Shown here piece after piece: positions 6,849 through 15,258 of a stretch of DNA of 64,000 nt (position 1 is its first letter; each line of letters begins with the position of its first letter). The stretch comes from Pseudomonas sp. Leaf48 (GTDB taxonomy: Bacteria > Pseudomonadota > Gammaproteobacteria > Pseudomonadales > Pseudomonadaceae): the NCBI RefSeq assembly GCF_001421885.1, contig NZ_LMLH01000029.1, positions 1 to 64,000 of the forward strand. The letters run 5' to 3'. Under the pieces are notes generated by a model. It was not told the origin of the DNA. It did not search any database and worked only from the letters and a program-made list of their open reading frames with translations. Position numbers and translations under genes: made by a program.

Positions 6849-8444
6849 CTACTTCACCTGGGTGGTGGCGAAGTTATTAGTGGTGAGTGGGCTAATGTGG
6901 TAGCCCTCTACGTTGTTGCGCATTGCGGTGAACATTCTAGTGTGTGCCATGCTGATCCATGGCTGGTCCTGGTTAAAAATAACCTGAGCCTGTTCGTAAA
7001 GCGCTGCACGTTCGGCCGGATCGGTTTTTTCCCGGGCCTGGTCGATCAGCGTCTGGAACTTGTCATTGCACCAGCGCGCGTAGTTTTCTCCGTTCTTCGC
7101 CGCTTCACAACTGAGCATAGGCGTAAGGAAATTATCCGGGTCGCCGTTGTCGCCCGCCCATCCGGCGGAAACCATATCGTGCTCACCGTTTTTCGCGCGC
7201 TTGAGCATTTCACCCCATTCCATCACGCGGATGTCGATCTTGATGCCGACCTTGGCCAGGTCGGCCTGCATCATCTGCGCGCCAAGCATCGGGTTGGGGT
7301 TGGTCGGGCCGCCACCGTTGCGAGTGAACAGGGTGAACGTGGTGCCCTCGGGAACGCCGGCTTCCTTGAGCAGGGCGCGGGCCTTGTCCAGATCGCGAGG
7401 CGGGTTCTTCAGGTTGTGGTTGTAGCCCAGCAGGGTGTCCGGGTACGGGTTCACCGCCACTGTCGCATTGCCTTTGCCGAACAGTGCGTTGACGTAGGCC
7501 ACCTTGTCGAAGGCGATGTTGATGGCTTTGCGCACTCGCACGTCGCTCATGTACTTGTGCGTGGTGTTCATGCCGATGTACGAAACGGTCATCGCGTTCA
7601 ACTCGTCGACCTTCAGGTTCGGGTCTTTCTTGATGCTCGGGATGTCATCCGGTTTCGGATACAGCGCGATCTGGCACTCGTTGGCCTTGAGTTTCTGCAG
7701 GCGCACGTTGTTGTCGGTAGCGATGGCCAGGATCAGCGCATCAGCCGGTGGCTTGCCACGGAAGTAATCCGGGTTGGCCTTGAAGCGAACCTGGGCGTCC
7801 TTGTTGTAACGCTGGAAAACGAACGGGCCGGTGCCGACAGGCTTGTTGTTCAGGTCGCCGGTCTTGTTGGCCTTGAGCAACTGGTCGGCGTACTCGGCGG
7901 AGTAGATCGAGGAGAACGCCATGGCGATGTCGGCCAGGAACGGCGCCTCGCGACGGGTCAGGATGAATTTGACCGTGTTGTCGTCGACCTTCTCGACGCT
8001 TTTGAGCAGTTCCTTGAAGCCCATGCTTTCAAAGTACGGGAAGCCCACGCTCGACAGTTTGTGCCATGGATGATTCGGGTCCAGCTGTCGCTGGAAGCTC
8101 CAGACCACGTCGTCGGCATTCATGTCGCGGGTCGGCTTGAAGTATTCGGTGGTGTGAAACTTGACGCCTTTGCGCAGGTGAAAGGTGTAGCTCAGGCCGT
8201 CCTCGCTGATGTCCCAGGATTCGGCCAGTGCCGGAATCACATCAGTGGTGCCGGGTTTGAAGTCCACCAAACGATTGAAGATGGTCTCGGCCACCGCATC
8301 GGCGGTGACTGCAGTCGTGTACTGGACCATGTCGAAGCCTTCCGGACTGGCTTCGGTGCAGACCACCAAAGGTTTGGCCGATACGCCAACCGCAACACTC
8401 AGCAACGCAGCCGCGAGGGCCGCACGTAGGGGAAGTATTTTCAT
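6849..8444 (-). CDS. dppA: Periplasmic dipeptide-binding protein DppA (copy adjacent to dppB)
   Basis: A 531-residue family-5 solute-binding protein (SBP_bac_5). Residues 1-24 form a Sec signal peptide ending V-S-A. The mature part opens with the typical LVVCTEASPEGFD and contains the family signature region 'LAESWDISEDGLSYTFHLRKGVKFH'. It delivers dipeptides to DppBC. The ATG at 8444 is chosen; the codon before it is a TTG that also keeps the frame open. By sequence it is the most divergent of the three binding proteins here. The order matches PA4502-PA4506 of P. aeruginosa. Confidence 0.93.
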   Translation of the reverse strand: MKILPLRAALAAALLSVAVGVSAKPLVVCTEASPEGFDMVQYTTAVTADAVAETIFNRLVDFKPGTTDVIPALAESWDISEDGLSYTFHLRKGVKFHTTEYFKPTRDMNADDVVWSFQRQLDPNHPWHKLSSVGFPYFESMGFKELLKSVEKVDDNTVKFILTRREAPFLADIAMAFSSIYSAEYADQLLKANKTGDLNNKPVGTGPFVFQRYNKDAQVRFKANPDYFRGKPPADALILAIATDNNVRLQKLKANECQIALYPKPDDIPSIKKDPNLKVDELNAMTVSYIGMNTTHKYMSDVRVRKAINIAFDKVAYVNALFGKGNATVAVNPYPDTLLGYNHNLKNPPRDLDKARALLKEAGVPEGTTFTLFTRNGGGPTNPNPMLGAQMMQADLAKVGIKIDIRVMEWGEMLKRAKNGEHDMVSAGWAGDNGDPDNFLTPMLSCEAAKNGENYARWCNDKFQTLIDQAREKTDPAERAALYEQAQVIFNQDQPWISMAHTRMFTAMRNNVEGYHISPLTTNNFATTQVK

Positions 8445-8481
8445 CAAGAACCCTCTGCAATCGGTTAGAAGGACAAAAGCC

Positions 8482-8513
8482 GAACGGCCGATTCGTCACT
8501 GAATCAGCCGTTC
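8482..8513 (-). terminator. Hairpin with short U-run after the OprD-type porin
   Basis: The arms 8501-8513 and 8482-8494 pair over 13 bp with one G-U and a 6-nt loop. In the transcription direction it is followed by GGCTTTTG, so four U's. It could act as a weak, partly read-through terminator between the porin and the next dppA. Confidence 0.55.
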
Positions 8514-8523
8514 GACCGGTGCA

Positions 8524-9957
8524 TTACAGGATGTTGAACGGAACCGTGGTCACGAGACGGAACTCATTGATGCTGCCGTCATTCTGGTTTTCACTGGCAC
8601 GGTGGGCGGTGTAGGTAGCGCGCACAGTGGTGGCCTTGAGCGGGCCACTCTGCACGGCGTAGGTCGCACCGATACCGTATTCATAGTGGTGTTCGCCATC
8701 CTGGGCCTGGATGCCGTCGTAACCCTTGCCGGCCACGCCGCCGTTGCCGGTGTAGTGCGTACCGTCGATGCCCCAGCCGCGAGCCTGGTAGATGTTGAAT
8801 TTCAGGCCTGGCACGCCGTATTCGGCCATGTTCAGACCGTAGGCGACCTGGAAGGATTTCTCGTTCGGGCCGTTGAAGTCCGAGAGCAGGGAGTTGGCCA
8901 GGTAGATGCCGTTGGTTTCGTGCAGGTAGTCGAAGTACTCGTTACCGTTCACTTGCTGGTAGGAGAGTGTCAGGGTGTGGGCCAGGTGGGTCAGGCCGAA
9001 CGACAGGGAGTAGGTGTCGTTGTCGATGTCGCCGATCAGGGCCTTGCCGGTGTCCTGAGTCTTGTAGTAGTTCAGGCCGGTGGTCAGGCTCAGCACCTGG
9101 CTGTCACCCATTACGTGGGTGGCGCCGAAGTAGTACTGGTTCCAGATGTCTTCAGCCTGGGTCGCCCAGAGGCTGGTGGTCAGGCTGGCGAGTGGGGTGT
9201 AGGTGATGCCGGCGGTGTTGACGTGATCGGTTTCAACGATGCCGTTGGCGTATTCAGTGCGGAATTTGCTCAGGCTTTCTTCGGTACGCGGTGAGTTGCG
9301 GTCGAAAGTGGCCAGGTCGAAGGCCAGGTTGTTCAGCTCTTCGCTGTGAATCGCCACACCCTGGAAGCTCGAAGGCAGCGCACGGTTGCCGATGACGTCG
9401 ACCTGCGGGCTGCTGAAGTTCATGCGGCCGGCGGTCAGGGTGCTGTTGGACACACGGGCCTTGACGTTGGCCAGGCCCAGTTTGCTCCACTGGCCCTGGG
9501 CGTCACCGCCTTCTTTGGTCAGCGTACGGTTGTTGCCGGCGCCTGGACGAGTGCCGGGTGCGCCGCCATTGTTGGATGCCAGATCCTTGCGGTCCTGATC
9601 CAGGGCGATGGCGTTGTAGGCCGCCACTTCAGTGCTGAAACCAACGGTGCCTTCGGTGAAGCCCGAGTTGTACTTGACGATGGTGCCCTGGACCCAGTTG
9701 ATCCGGCGATCGGTCGGGGTCGACACGCCGTCTTTCTTGTAGGAAAACTTGGCGCCGCGCTTGAGTTGTTCGTTGGCGTACCAGTTACGGGTAGTGCCGC
9801 TGATCGACTGCCCCTCGATGAAGCCGGTCGCTTCGCTCTGGGCGCTTTTATCTTTGACGGTAACCGGGGTGAATTCCTGGCTCTGGGTTTCTGCGTACGC
9901 CGTGGCGGTTATGCTGCTGATGGCCAAGGCCAATAACGCGGTGCTACTCAGTTTCAT
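8524..9957 (-). CDS. opdP: OprD-family outer-membrane porin, OpdP-like (peptide uptake)
   Basis: A 477-residue beta-barrel porin. Residues 1-27 are a signal peptide ending A-Y-A. The mature sequence begins with the OprD pattern '...SEATGFIEGQSISGTTRNWYANE' and ends with an outer-membrane-type VPFNIL. Its position between dppA paralogues matches OpdP (PA4501), which takes up glycine-glutamate dipeptides in P. aeruginosa; the substrate here is inferred from that. The start at 9957 follows a strong GAGGAG ribosome-binding site; the GTG 15 nt upstream is rejected. Confidence 0.88.
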   Translation of the reverse strand: MKLSSTALLALAISSITATAYAETQSQEFTPVTVKDKSAQSEATGFIEGQSISGTTRNWYANEQLKRGAKFSYKKDGVSTPTDRRINWVQGTIVKYNSGFTEGTVGFSTEVAAYNAIALDQDRKDLASNNGGAPGTRPGAGNNRTLTKEGGDAQGQWSKLGLANVKARVSNSTLTAGRMNFSSPQVDVIGNRALPSSFQGVAIHSEELNNLAFDLATFDRNSPRTEESLSKFRTEYANGIVETDHVNTAGITYTPLASLTTSLWATQAEDIWNQYYFGATHVMGDSQVLSLTTGLNYYKTQDTGKALIGDIDNDTYSLSFGLTHLAHTLTLSYQQVNGNEYFDYLHETNGIYLANSLLSDFNGPNEKSFQVAYGLNMAEYGVPGLKFNIYQARGWGIDGTHYTGNGGVAGKGYDGIQAQDGEHHYEYGIGATYAVQSGPLKATTVRATYTAHRASENQNDGSINEFRLVTTVPFNIL

Positions 9958-10089
9958 GGTGAAGCTCCTCACTTTCTTTTTGTATTCCGGTCTCTTCTTG
10001 TGATCCGGCTTTTTGGTTTAGAACTCATGCATGGCACTGCAAACGTTTGCTATTGGCCAAATTGGCGAATTACGGCAATACGCTTGCAT

Positions 10090-10110
10090 GGGGGCGAAAA
10101 ATTCGCCCCC
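10090..10110 (-). other. Intercistronic hairpin between a dppA paralogue and the porin gene
   Basis: A perfect 9-bp stem (10090-10098 with 10102-10110, GGGGGCGAA/TTCGCCCCC) with a 3-nt loop. No U-tract follows on the minus strand. Confidence 0.6.
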
Positions 10111-10130
10111 CGGCGTTTCTGACAAAACGG

Positions 10131-11732
10131 TTATTTTTCCAGGCTGACACCCGAGAACACGTTGCGACCGAACGGGCTCACCTTGAACCCTTCGATTTTG
10201 GCACTCAACGGCTGGTTGACCGTCGAGTGAGCGACCGGCGTGATCGGCACTTGCTGCTTGAGCAACTGCTGCGCCTGTTTGTAGAGCACGGTGCGCTGGT
10301 CGCGGTCGGTGACGACCTTGGCCTGCTTGATCAGCTTGTCGTAAGCCGGATCACACCACATGGAGTAGTTGTTGCCGCCAATGGCATCGCAGCTGTACAG
10401 CGTGCCCAGCCAGTTGTCCGGGTCCCCATTGTCCCCGGTCCAGCCGATCAGGCTGACATCATGCTCGCCATTCTTGGTGCGCTTGATGTACTCGCCCCAT
10501 TCGTAGCTGACGATCTTGACCTTGAGGCCGATTTTCGCCCAGTCGGCCTGGAGCATCTCGGCCATCAACTTGGCGTTGGGGTTGTACGGACGCTGAACCG
10601 GCATGGCCCAGAGGGTGATTTCGGTGCCTTCCTTGACGCCGGCGGCCTTGAGCAATTCCCGGGCTTTTTCCGGGTTGTAGGCGGCATCCTTGATGGTCTC
10701 GTCGTAGGACCATTGGGTTGGCGGCATGGCATTGACCGCCAATTGGCCCGCGCCCTGGTAAACGGCGTTGAGAATGCCTTGCTTGTTCACCGCCATGTCC
10801 AGCGCCTGGCGCACTTCGAGCTGGTCGAATGGTTTGTGGCGCACGTTGTAGGCGATGTAGCCAAGGTTGAAACCGGGCTTTTCGATGAGCTTCAGGGCCG
10901 GGTCGCTTTTCAACGCGGTCACGTCGGCAGGGCGCGGATGCAGGGTGATCTGGCACTCGTTGGCCTTGAGCTTCTGTACGCGTACCGACGCGTCGGTGTT
11001 GATGGCGAAAATCAGGTTGTCGAGCTTGACCCGGCTCGGGTCCCAGTACTGCTTGTTGCCGGTGTAGCGGATGTTCGAGTCTTTCTGGTAGCTCTTGAAC
11101 ACGAATGGCCCGGTGCCGATCGGTTTCTGGTTGATGTCGCTCGGCTTGCCCTCGGCCAGCAGTTTGTCGGCGTATTCGGCGGACAGGATGGCGGCGAAGC
11201 TCATGGCGATATTCTGGATGAACGCGGCATCGACGCTGTTGAGCGTCATGACCACGGTCAATGGCCCGGTCTTTTCGACCTTGGCGATGTTCTTGTTCAG
11301 GCTCATGCCGTTGAAGTACGGAAACTCGGTCGGATAAGCCTTGCGGAATGGTTGTTGCGGATCGAGCATGCGATTGAAGGTGAAGAGCACGTCGTCGGCG
11401 TTGAAGTCACGGGTCGGGGTGAAGTATTTGGTTGTGTGAAACTTCACGCCTTCGCGCAGGTGGAAGGTGTACTTGAGGCCGTCCTCGGAAATATCCCAGC
11501 TGGTAGCCAGGCCCGGTACGACGTTGGTCGCGCCTTTTTCAAACTCTGCCAGGCGGTTGTATAGCGGCTCGGCGGCATCATTATCGGTCGCCGTGGTGTA
11601 CTGCGCCGTGTCGAAACCGGCGGGGCTGCCTTCGGAGCAGAATACCAGGCTGTTGCTCGCGGCCTGGCTGATGGAGGCGGTGGCCAACAGGCCGGTGCCC
11701 AGCAATGCGGATAAAATCAAGGTATGGCGCAT
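10131..11732 (-). CDS. dppA: Periplasmic dipeptide-binding protein, DppA paralogue 2
   Basis: A 533-residue SBP_bac_5 protein with a signal peptide ending Q-A-A around residue 25, then LVFCSEGSPAGFD. It is closely similar to the copy at 12035-13660 (for example 'GTGPFVFKSYQKDSNIRYTGNK' occurs in both) and more distant from the copy at 6849-8444. It probably captures di- or tripeptides of a different preference for the shared DppBCDF channel. Start 11732 follows a GGGAG ribosome-binding site. Corresponds in position to a DppA of the PA4496-PA4500 group. Confidence 0.92.
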   Translation of the reverse strand: MRHTLILSALLGTGLLATASISQAASNSLVFCSEGSPAGFDTAQYTTATDNDAAEPLYNRLAEFEKGATNVVPGLATSWDISEDGLKYTFHLREGVKFHTTKYFTPTRDFNADDVLFTFNRMLDPQQPFRKAYPTEFPYFNGMSLNKNIAKVEKTGPLTVVMTLNSVDAAFIQNIAMSFAAILSAEYADKLLAEGKPSDINQKPIGTGPFVFKSYQKDSNIRYTGNKQYWDPSRVKLDNLIFAINTDASVRVQKLKANECQITLHPRPADVTALKSDPALKLIEKPGFNLGYIAYNVRHKPFDQLEVRQALDMAVNKQGILNAVYQGAGQLAVNAMPPTQWSYDETIKDAAYNPEKARELLKAAGVKEGTEITLWAMPVQRPYNPNAKLMAEMLQADWAKIGLKVKIVSYEWGEYIKRTKNGEHDVSLIGWTGDNGDPDNWLGTLYSCDAIGGNNYSMWCDPAYDKLIKQAKVVTDRDQRTVLYKQAQQLLKQQVPITPVAHSTVNQPLSAKIEGFKVSPFGRNVFSGVSLEK

Positions 11733-11995
11733 AACGCTCCCTTTTTCTCTAAGTGATTAGCAATGAGCCGTCATCCCATCCCTGGACGTAGAGGCATCAC
11801 TGATCTCAAGCCATACGCGCGGCAATGACCGATGATCCACGCAGTCGCTGGTCAGACCCCGACGGTATGAGTCGTGGGTCCGGCAGTAAATGCGAAAGGT
11901 CCTAAAGTCTTGTAGGAAATAGAAACATCGCTAACCCGGTGCCTGTAGCCAGCTGCGGATTGGGATGTAGGCAAATTCCTGCTTTATCGGCAGAT

Positions 11996-12030
11996 ATGCA
12001 ACGGCGACGTCAAAAACGTCGCCGTTGCAT
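11996..12030 (-). other. Perfect 15-bp hairpin between two dppA paralogues
   Basis: The arms 11996-12010 and 12016-12030 are perfect reverse complements over 15 bp with the loop CAAAA. It begins 4 nt after the upstream dppA stop codon. There is no U-run, so it is likely a 3'-end stabiliser or partial terminator. The remainder of the gap 11733-11995 has no gene or clear promoter that I can see. Confidence 0.7.
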
Positions 12031-12034
12031 AACC

Positions 12035-13660
12035 TTATTTGCTGACGCTGACGCCGTAGAAGGAGTTCAAGCCAAACGGGCTGATCTTGAAGTCCTGCAC
12101 GTTGTCGCGCATAGGCTGGAACACCGTCGAGTGAGCGATAGGTGTCATTGGAACTGCATCTTTGAGGACGTGTTGCGCCTGCTTGTACAGTTCGGTGCGC
12201 TTGGCCTGGTCGGTTGTGCGCTTGGCTTCCTTGACGATGCCGTCAAATTTCTTGTCGCACCATTTGGAGAAGTTGTTGCCTTCCAGCGAGTCGCAGCCGA
12301 ACAGCACGTTGAGCCAGTTGTCCGGGTCACCATTGTCACCGCTCCAGCCGATGATCATCGCCTGGTTCTCGCCACCCTTGGAGCGCTTGATGTACTCGCC
12401 CCATTCGTAGCTGACAATTTTAACTTTGAGACCGATTTTGGCCCAGTCGGACTGCAGCATTTCAGCCATCAGTTTGGCGTTCGGGTTGTATGGACGCTGC
12501 ACCGGCATCGCCCACAGAACGATTTCGGTGCCTTCCTTGACGCCAGCTTCCTTGAGCAGCTCTTTGGCTTTCTCAGGGTCGTACTTGGCATCCTTGATGG
12601 TGGTGTCGTAGGACCACTGGGTCGGCGGCATGGCGTTTACGGCCAGTTGGCCCGCGCCCTGGTAAACCGAGTCGATGATCTGCTGTTTATTGACGGCCAT
12701 GTCCAGTGCCTGACGCACTTTCAGCTGGGCCAGCGGGTTCGCCTCGTTGCTGCCCTTGACCTTGTCCATCACGTTATAGGCGATGTAACCCAGGTTGAAA
12801 CCAGCCTGGTCAGGCACTTTCAGGGCCTTGTCTTCTTTCAGCGCCTTCAGGTCAGCCGGACGCGGGAACAGAGTGATCTGGCACTCGTTCTTCTTCAGCT
12901 TCTGTATACGTACCGACGGGTCGGTGGTGATGGCGAAGATCAGGTTGTCGATCTTCACGTCTTCAGGCTTCCAGTAGTCCTTGTTCCCGGTGTAGCGGAT
13001 GTTGGAGTCTTTCTGGTAGCTCTTGAACACGAACGGACCAGTGCCAACCGGCTTCTGGTTGATGTCGGCGGCCTTGCCTTCTTTCAGCAGCTGGGCTGCA
13101 TACTCGGCGGACTGCACCGAAGCGAAGCTCATGGCCATGTTCTGGATGAACGCGGCATCAACTTCCTTGAGGGTGAACTTGACGGTTTTGTCGTCGACTT
13201 TATCGATCTTGGTGATGTTGGTGTCCATCCCCATGTCGGTGAAGTACGGGAATTCGGTCGGGTACACCTTACGGAACGGATCATCCTTGTTGATCATTCG
13301 ATTGAAGGTGAACAGCACGTCGTCGGCGTTGAACTCACGAGTCGGCTTGAAGTACGAGGTGGTGTGGAACTTGACGCCTTCGCGCAGGTGGAAGGTGTAC
13401 GTCAACCCGTCCGGGGAAATGTCCCAGCTGGTGGCCAGACCAGGAACCACGGCGGTGCCGCCGCGCTCGAACTGGGTCAAGCGGTTGAACATGGTTTCTG
13501 CAGAGGCGTCGAAGTCGGTTCCGGTGGTGTATTGACCTGGATCGAAACCGGCCGGGCTCCCTTCGGAGCAGAACACCAGGTTAGTCGCAGCTTGAGCGAA
13601 AGGTGCGCTGGCCAATAGGCTGGCGCCGACTAAAAACGGAATGACCGCGTGTTTAAGCAT
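12035..13660 (-). CDS. dppA: Periplasmic dipeptide-binding protein, DppA paralogue 1 (first gene of operon)
   Basis: A 541-residue SBP_bac_5 protein with a signal peptide (MLKHAVIPFLVGASLLASAP..., cleavage after A-Q-A near 25) and the mature start NLVFCSEGSPAGFD. It is longer than the adjacent paralogue mainly by a short insertion around 'DKVKGSNEANPLAQLKV'. It is the promoter-proximal gene; the 5' region at 13661-14079 should hold the operon promoter. The strong hairpin just after its stop suggests it may be expressed above the rest of the operon (inference). Confidence 0.92.
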   Translation of the reverse strand: MLKHAVIPFLVGASLLASAPFAQAATNLVFCSEGSPAGFDPGQYTTGTDFDASAETMFNRLTQFERGGTAVVPGLATSWDISPDGLTYTFHLREGVKFHTTSYFKPTREFNADDVLFTFNRMINKDDPFRKVYPTEFPYFTDMGMDTNITKIDKVDDKTVKFTLKEVDAAFIQNMAMSFASVQSAEYAAQLLKEGKAADINQKPVGTGPFVFKSYQKDSNIRYTGNKDYWKPEDVKIDNLIFAITTDPSVRIQKLKKNECQITLFPRPADLKALKEDKALKVPDQAGFNLGYIAYNVMDKVKGSNEANPLAQLKVRQALDMAVNKQQIIDSVYQGAGQLAVNAMPPTQWSYDTTIKDAKYDPEKAKELLKEAGVKEGTEIVLWAMPVQRPYNPNAKLMAEMLQSDWAKIGLKVKIVSYEWGEYIKRSKGGENQAMIIGWSGDNGDPDNWLNVLFGCDSLEGNNFSKWCDKKFDGIVKEAKRTTDQAKRTELYKQAQHVLKDAVPMTPIAHSTVFQPMRDNVQDFKISPFGLNSFYGVSVSK

Positions 13661-13886
13661 GGTGGCCTCAGATTGTTGTCATTTTTCGAATTAGAGGACG
13701 ACCTCGTGAGTCGTGCCTGCGGATACTTATGCAGGGGCCATACCCAATGCAAGATCCAGAGTGACTACAAGCCTTAAACGGTGGCACGAACGTACCTTAA
13801 TGTCGCATATGTATAATTTTTGACGCATTTGAACGTTTGCGCGACGTTTTTGCGGTGCAACTCGCGCACTTTTGTCGTGCGTCGCA

Positions 13887-13910
13887 CCCAACGGGATGCT
13901 CCCGGTTGGG
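13887..13910. other. Near-perfect hairpin in the dpp upstream region
   Basis: CCCAACGGGA (13887-13896) pairs with TCCCGGTTGGG (13900-13910), leaving a single bulged base and a 3-nt loop. It lies about 230 bp upstream of the first dppA in the otherwise gene-free stretch 13661-14079. Its role is unknown; it may be a protein site or a transcript structure. I could not define the operon promoter with confidence. Confidence 0.4.
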
Positions 13911-14079
13911 GCGGGTGTTACTTATTTATACCCTTGGCACTGGGGTGGGTATGGCACAAGTGCGGCTGGTTATTGTTGCACCCGGGTTGCGCAGACAAGT
14001 CTGAGTGATACCGGGTACAACCACTGGCTTTGCCAGTACACCTATTCATTTATAGCTCACGGGAAAACCGCTGCAAAAA

Positions 14080-14110
14080 AAACGGCGATCATTTTCGATG
14101 ATCGCCGTTT
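14080..14110 (-). terminator. Intrinsic terminator of the SIMPL-domain gene
   Basis: A 13-bp perfect stem (14080-14092 with 14098-14110) with a 5-nt loop. On the minus strand it runs directly into a run of T's (complement of the A's at 14075-14080). It lies 20 nt after the stop of the gene ending at 14130. Confidence 0.85.
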
Positions 14111-14129
14111 GGGTATTCGAGTCAGCGAA

Positions 14130-14846
14130 TCAAGGCATCAGCACTTCAATAGAGCCGTCTGCGGTCATGCTGACCTGACTGGTACCGGCTTCAACTTCCG
14201 GAGTGACCGGTGCGGCATCCATGGCGGCGGCTTTCATCATCATCGGCCCGCGCATATAGGGTTGTGGATAACCGTTGCTGTTGAGGTTCAGGTTGACGAT
14301 TTTGTAGCTCTTGCCGCCCAAGGCATCGGTGGCCAGTTGAGCACGGGCCTTGAAGGCGCTTACGGCCTCTTTGAGCAGGGCGTCTTCGCTGGCCTTGCGG
14401 GTCGGCGTCGCGATGGCGAAGTCCATGCCGCCCATTTTCAGATCGGTGAGCAGTTCGCCGGTCAGTTTCGACAGCGCGGCGAAGTCCGCACTTTCCAGGC
14501 GCAGTTCGGCGCGTTCACGCCAGCCGGTGATCTTCTGACCCTTGGTGTCGTAGATCGGGTAGCTGTTGCGGCTGCCCTGGCGCAGCGTGATGTCTTTGAC
14601 TTGCTTGGCCTGGGCCAGCGCCTTGTTCATGGTGGTGCTGACGTCGGCGGCGAGTTTGGCCGGGTCGCTGTTCTGTTCTTCGGTGTAGAGGGTCACGATC
14701 ATCAGGTCGCGGGCCACTTCCTGACTGACTTCGGCGCGCAGGGAAATCTGGTTGTAATGAAGCTCGTCGGCCGCCAGGGTCGGGAGGCTGGCGAGGGTGC
14801 CAACGCCCAGGGCGAGGAGGGCGGCGCTGCGGCGGAATGTGTACAT
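14130..14846 (-). CDS. Secreted SIMPL-domain (DUF541) protein
   Basis: A 238-residue periplasmic protein. Residues 1-25 are a signal peptide (ALLALGVGTLASLPTLA with cleavage before ADEL). The rest is a SIMPL/DUF541 domain of the YggE type: 'ISLRAEVSQEVARDLMIVTLYTEEQNSDPAKLAADVSTTMNKAL', then 'ITGWRERAELRLESADFAALSKLTGEL'. Members are linked to oxidative-stress protection or of unknown role. The start at 14846 has an AAGGAG ribosome-binding site; the frame upstream to 15260 is a repeat, not coding. It corresponds in position to PA4495, between dppA and roxS. Confidence 0.85.
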   Translation of the reverse strand: MYTFRRSAALLALGVGTLASLPTLAADELHYNQISLRAEVSQEVARDLMIVTLYTEEQNSDPAKLAADVSTTMNKALAQAKQVKDITLRQGSRNSYPIYDTKGQKITGWRERAELRLESADFAALSKLTGELLTDLKMGGMDFAIATPTRKASEDALLKEAVSAFKARAQLATDALGGKSYKIVNLNLNSNGYPQPYMRGPMMMKAAAMDAAPVTPEVEAGTSQVSMTADGSIEVLMP

Positions 14847-14967
14847 GAAGGCTCCTTGAAAGGTGCGCAGGGGTATGGTCAGGGCCTGCGTGAAACCATC
14901 AGACTCTAGCTTTGATGGTCGGGTTCGCATAGTTACAACTTCTATACAGATGTAACTCAAGTGGCCC

Positions 14968-15138
14968 TGTGGCGAGGGGGCCGCTGTGGCGAGAGGGCTT
15001 GTTGTGGCGAGGGGGCTTGCCCCCGTTGGACTGCGAAGCAGTCCCCCCCCAACCCTGCCGCCGCATTCTATCTGCCGTACCAGGTGAGGCAATCCACGAC
15101 CGCTTCGCAGCCGAACGGGGGCAAGCCCCCTCGCCACA
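14968..15138. repeat. Inverted repeat of TGTGGCGAGGGGGCTTG type with triplicated left arm
   Basis: The left side has three head-to-tail partial units (starting near 14968, 14985 and 15003), each beginning TGTGGCGAG. The last continues to CCCCCGTTGG. The right side is the inverse unit ending at 15138. The same family occurs at 29250-29382. This copy lies between divergent genes, the SIMPL gene and roxS, so their promoters must lie within or beside it. Confidence 0.8.
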
Positions 15139-15258
15139 GTTGTCATCGCCCGGGAAATCATGGGTAGCACTGTGGCCGTTTGCCGCACTTTTGCCTGCCA
15201 GCCCCCGCGCTTGGTTATACTCCCAGCGATCCGCCTGGAGCGCTCATCAGGAGAGCTC

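Noticed and set aside
6780..8429. Long plus-strand frames opposite the dppA genes (also 10047-11564 and 11939-13618)
   Set aside because: They are antisense shadows of high-GC genes; the minus-strand products are clear solute-binding proteins.
13952..13967. Sigma-54-like GG-N10-GC site
   Set aside because: It points to the plus strand with no gene for 1.3 kb, and the -12 part (CGGCT) is poor; the nearby dpp operon reads the other way.
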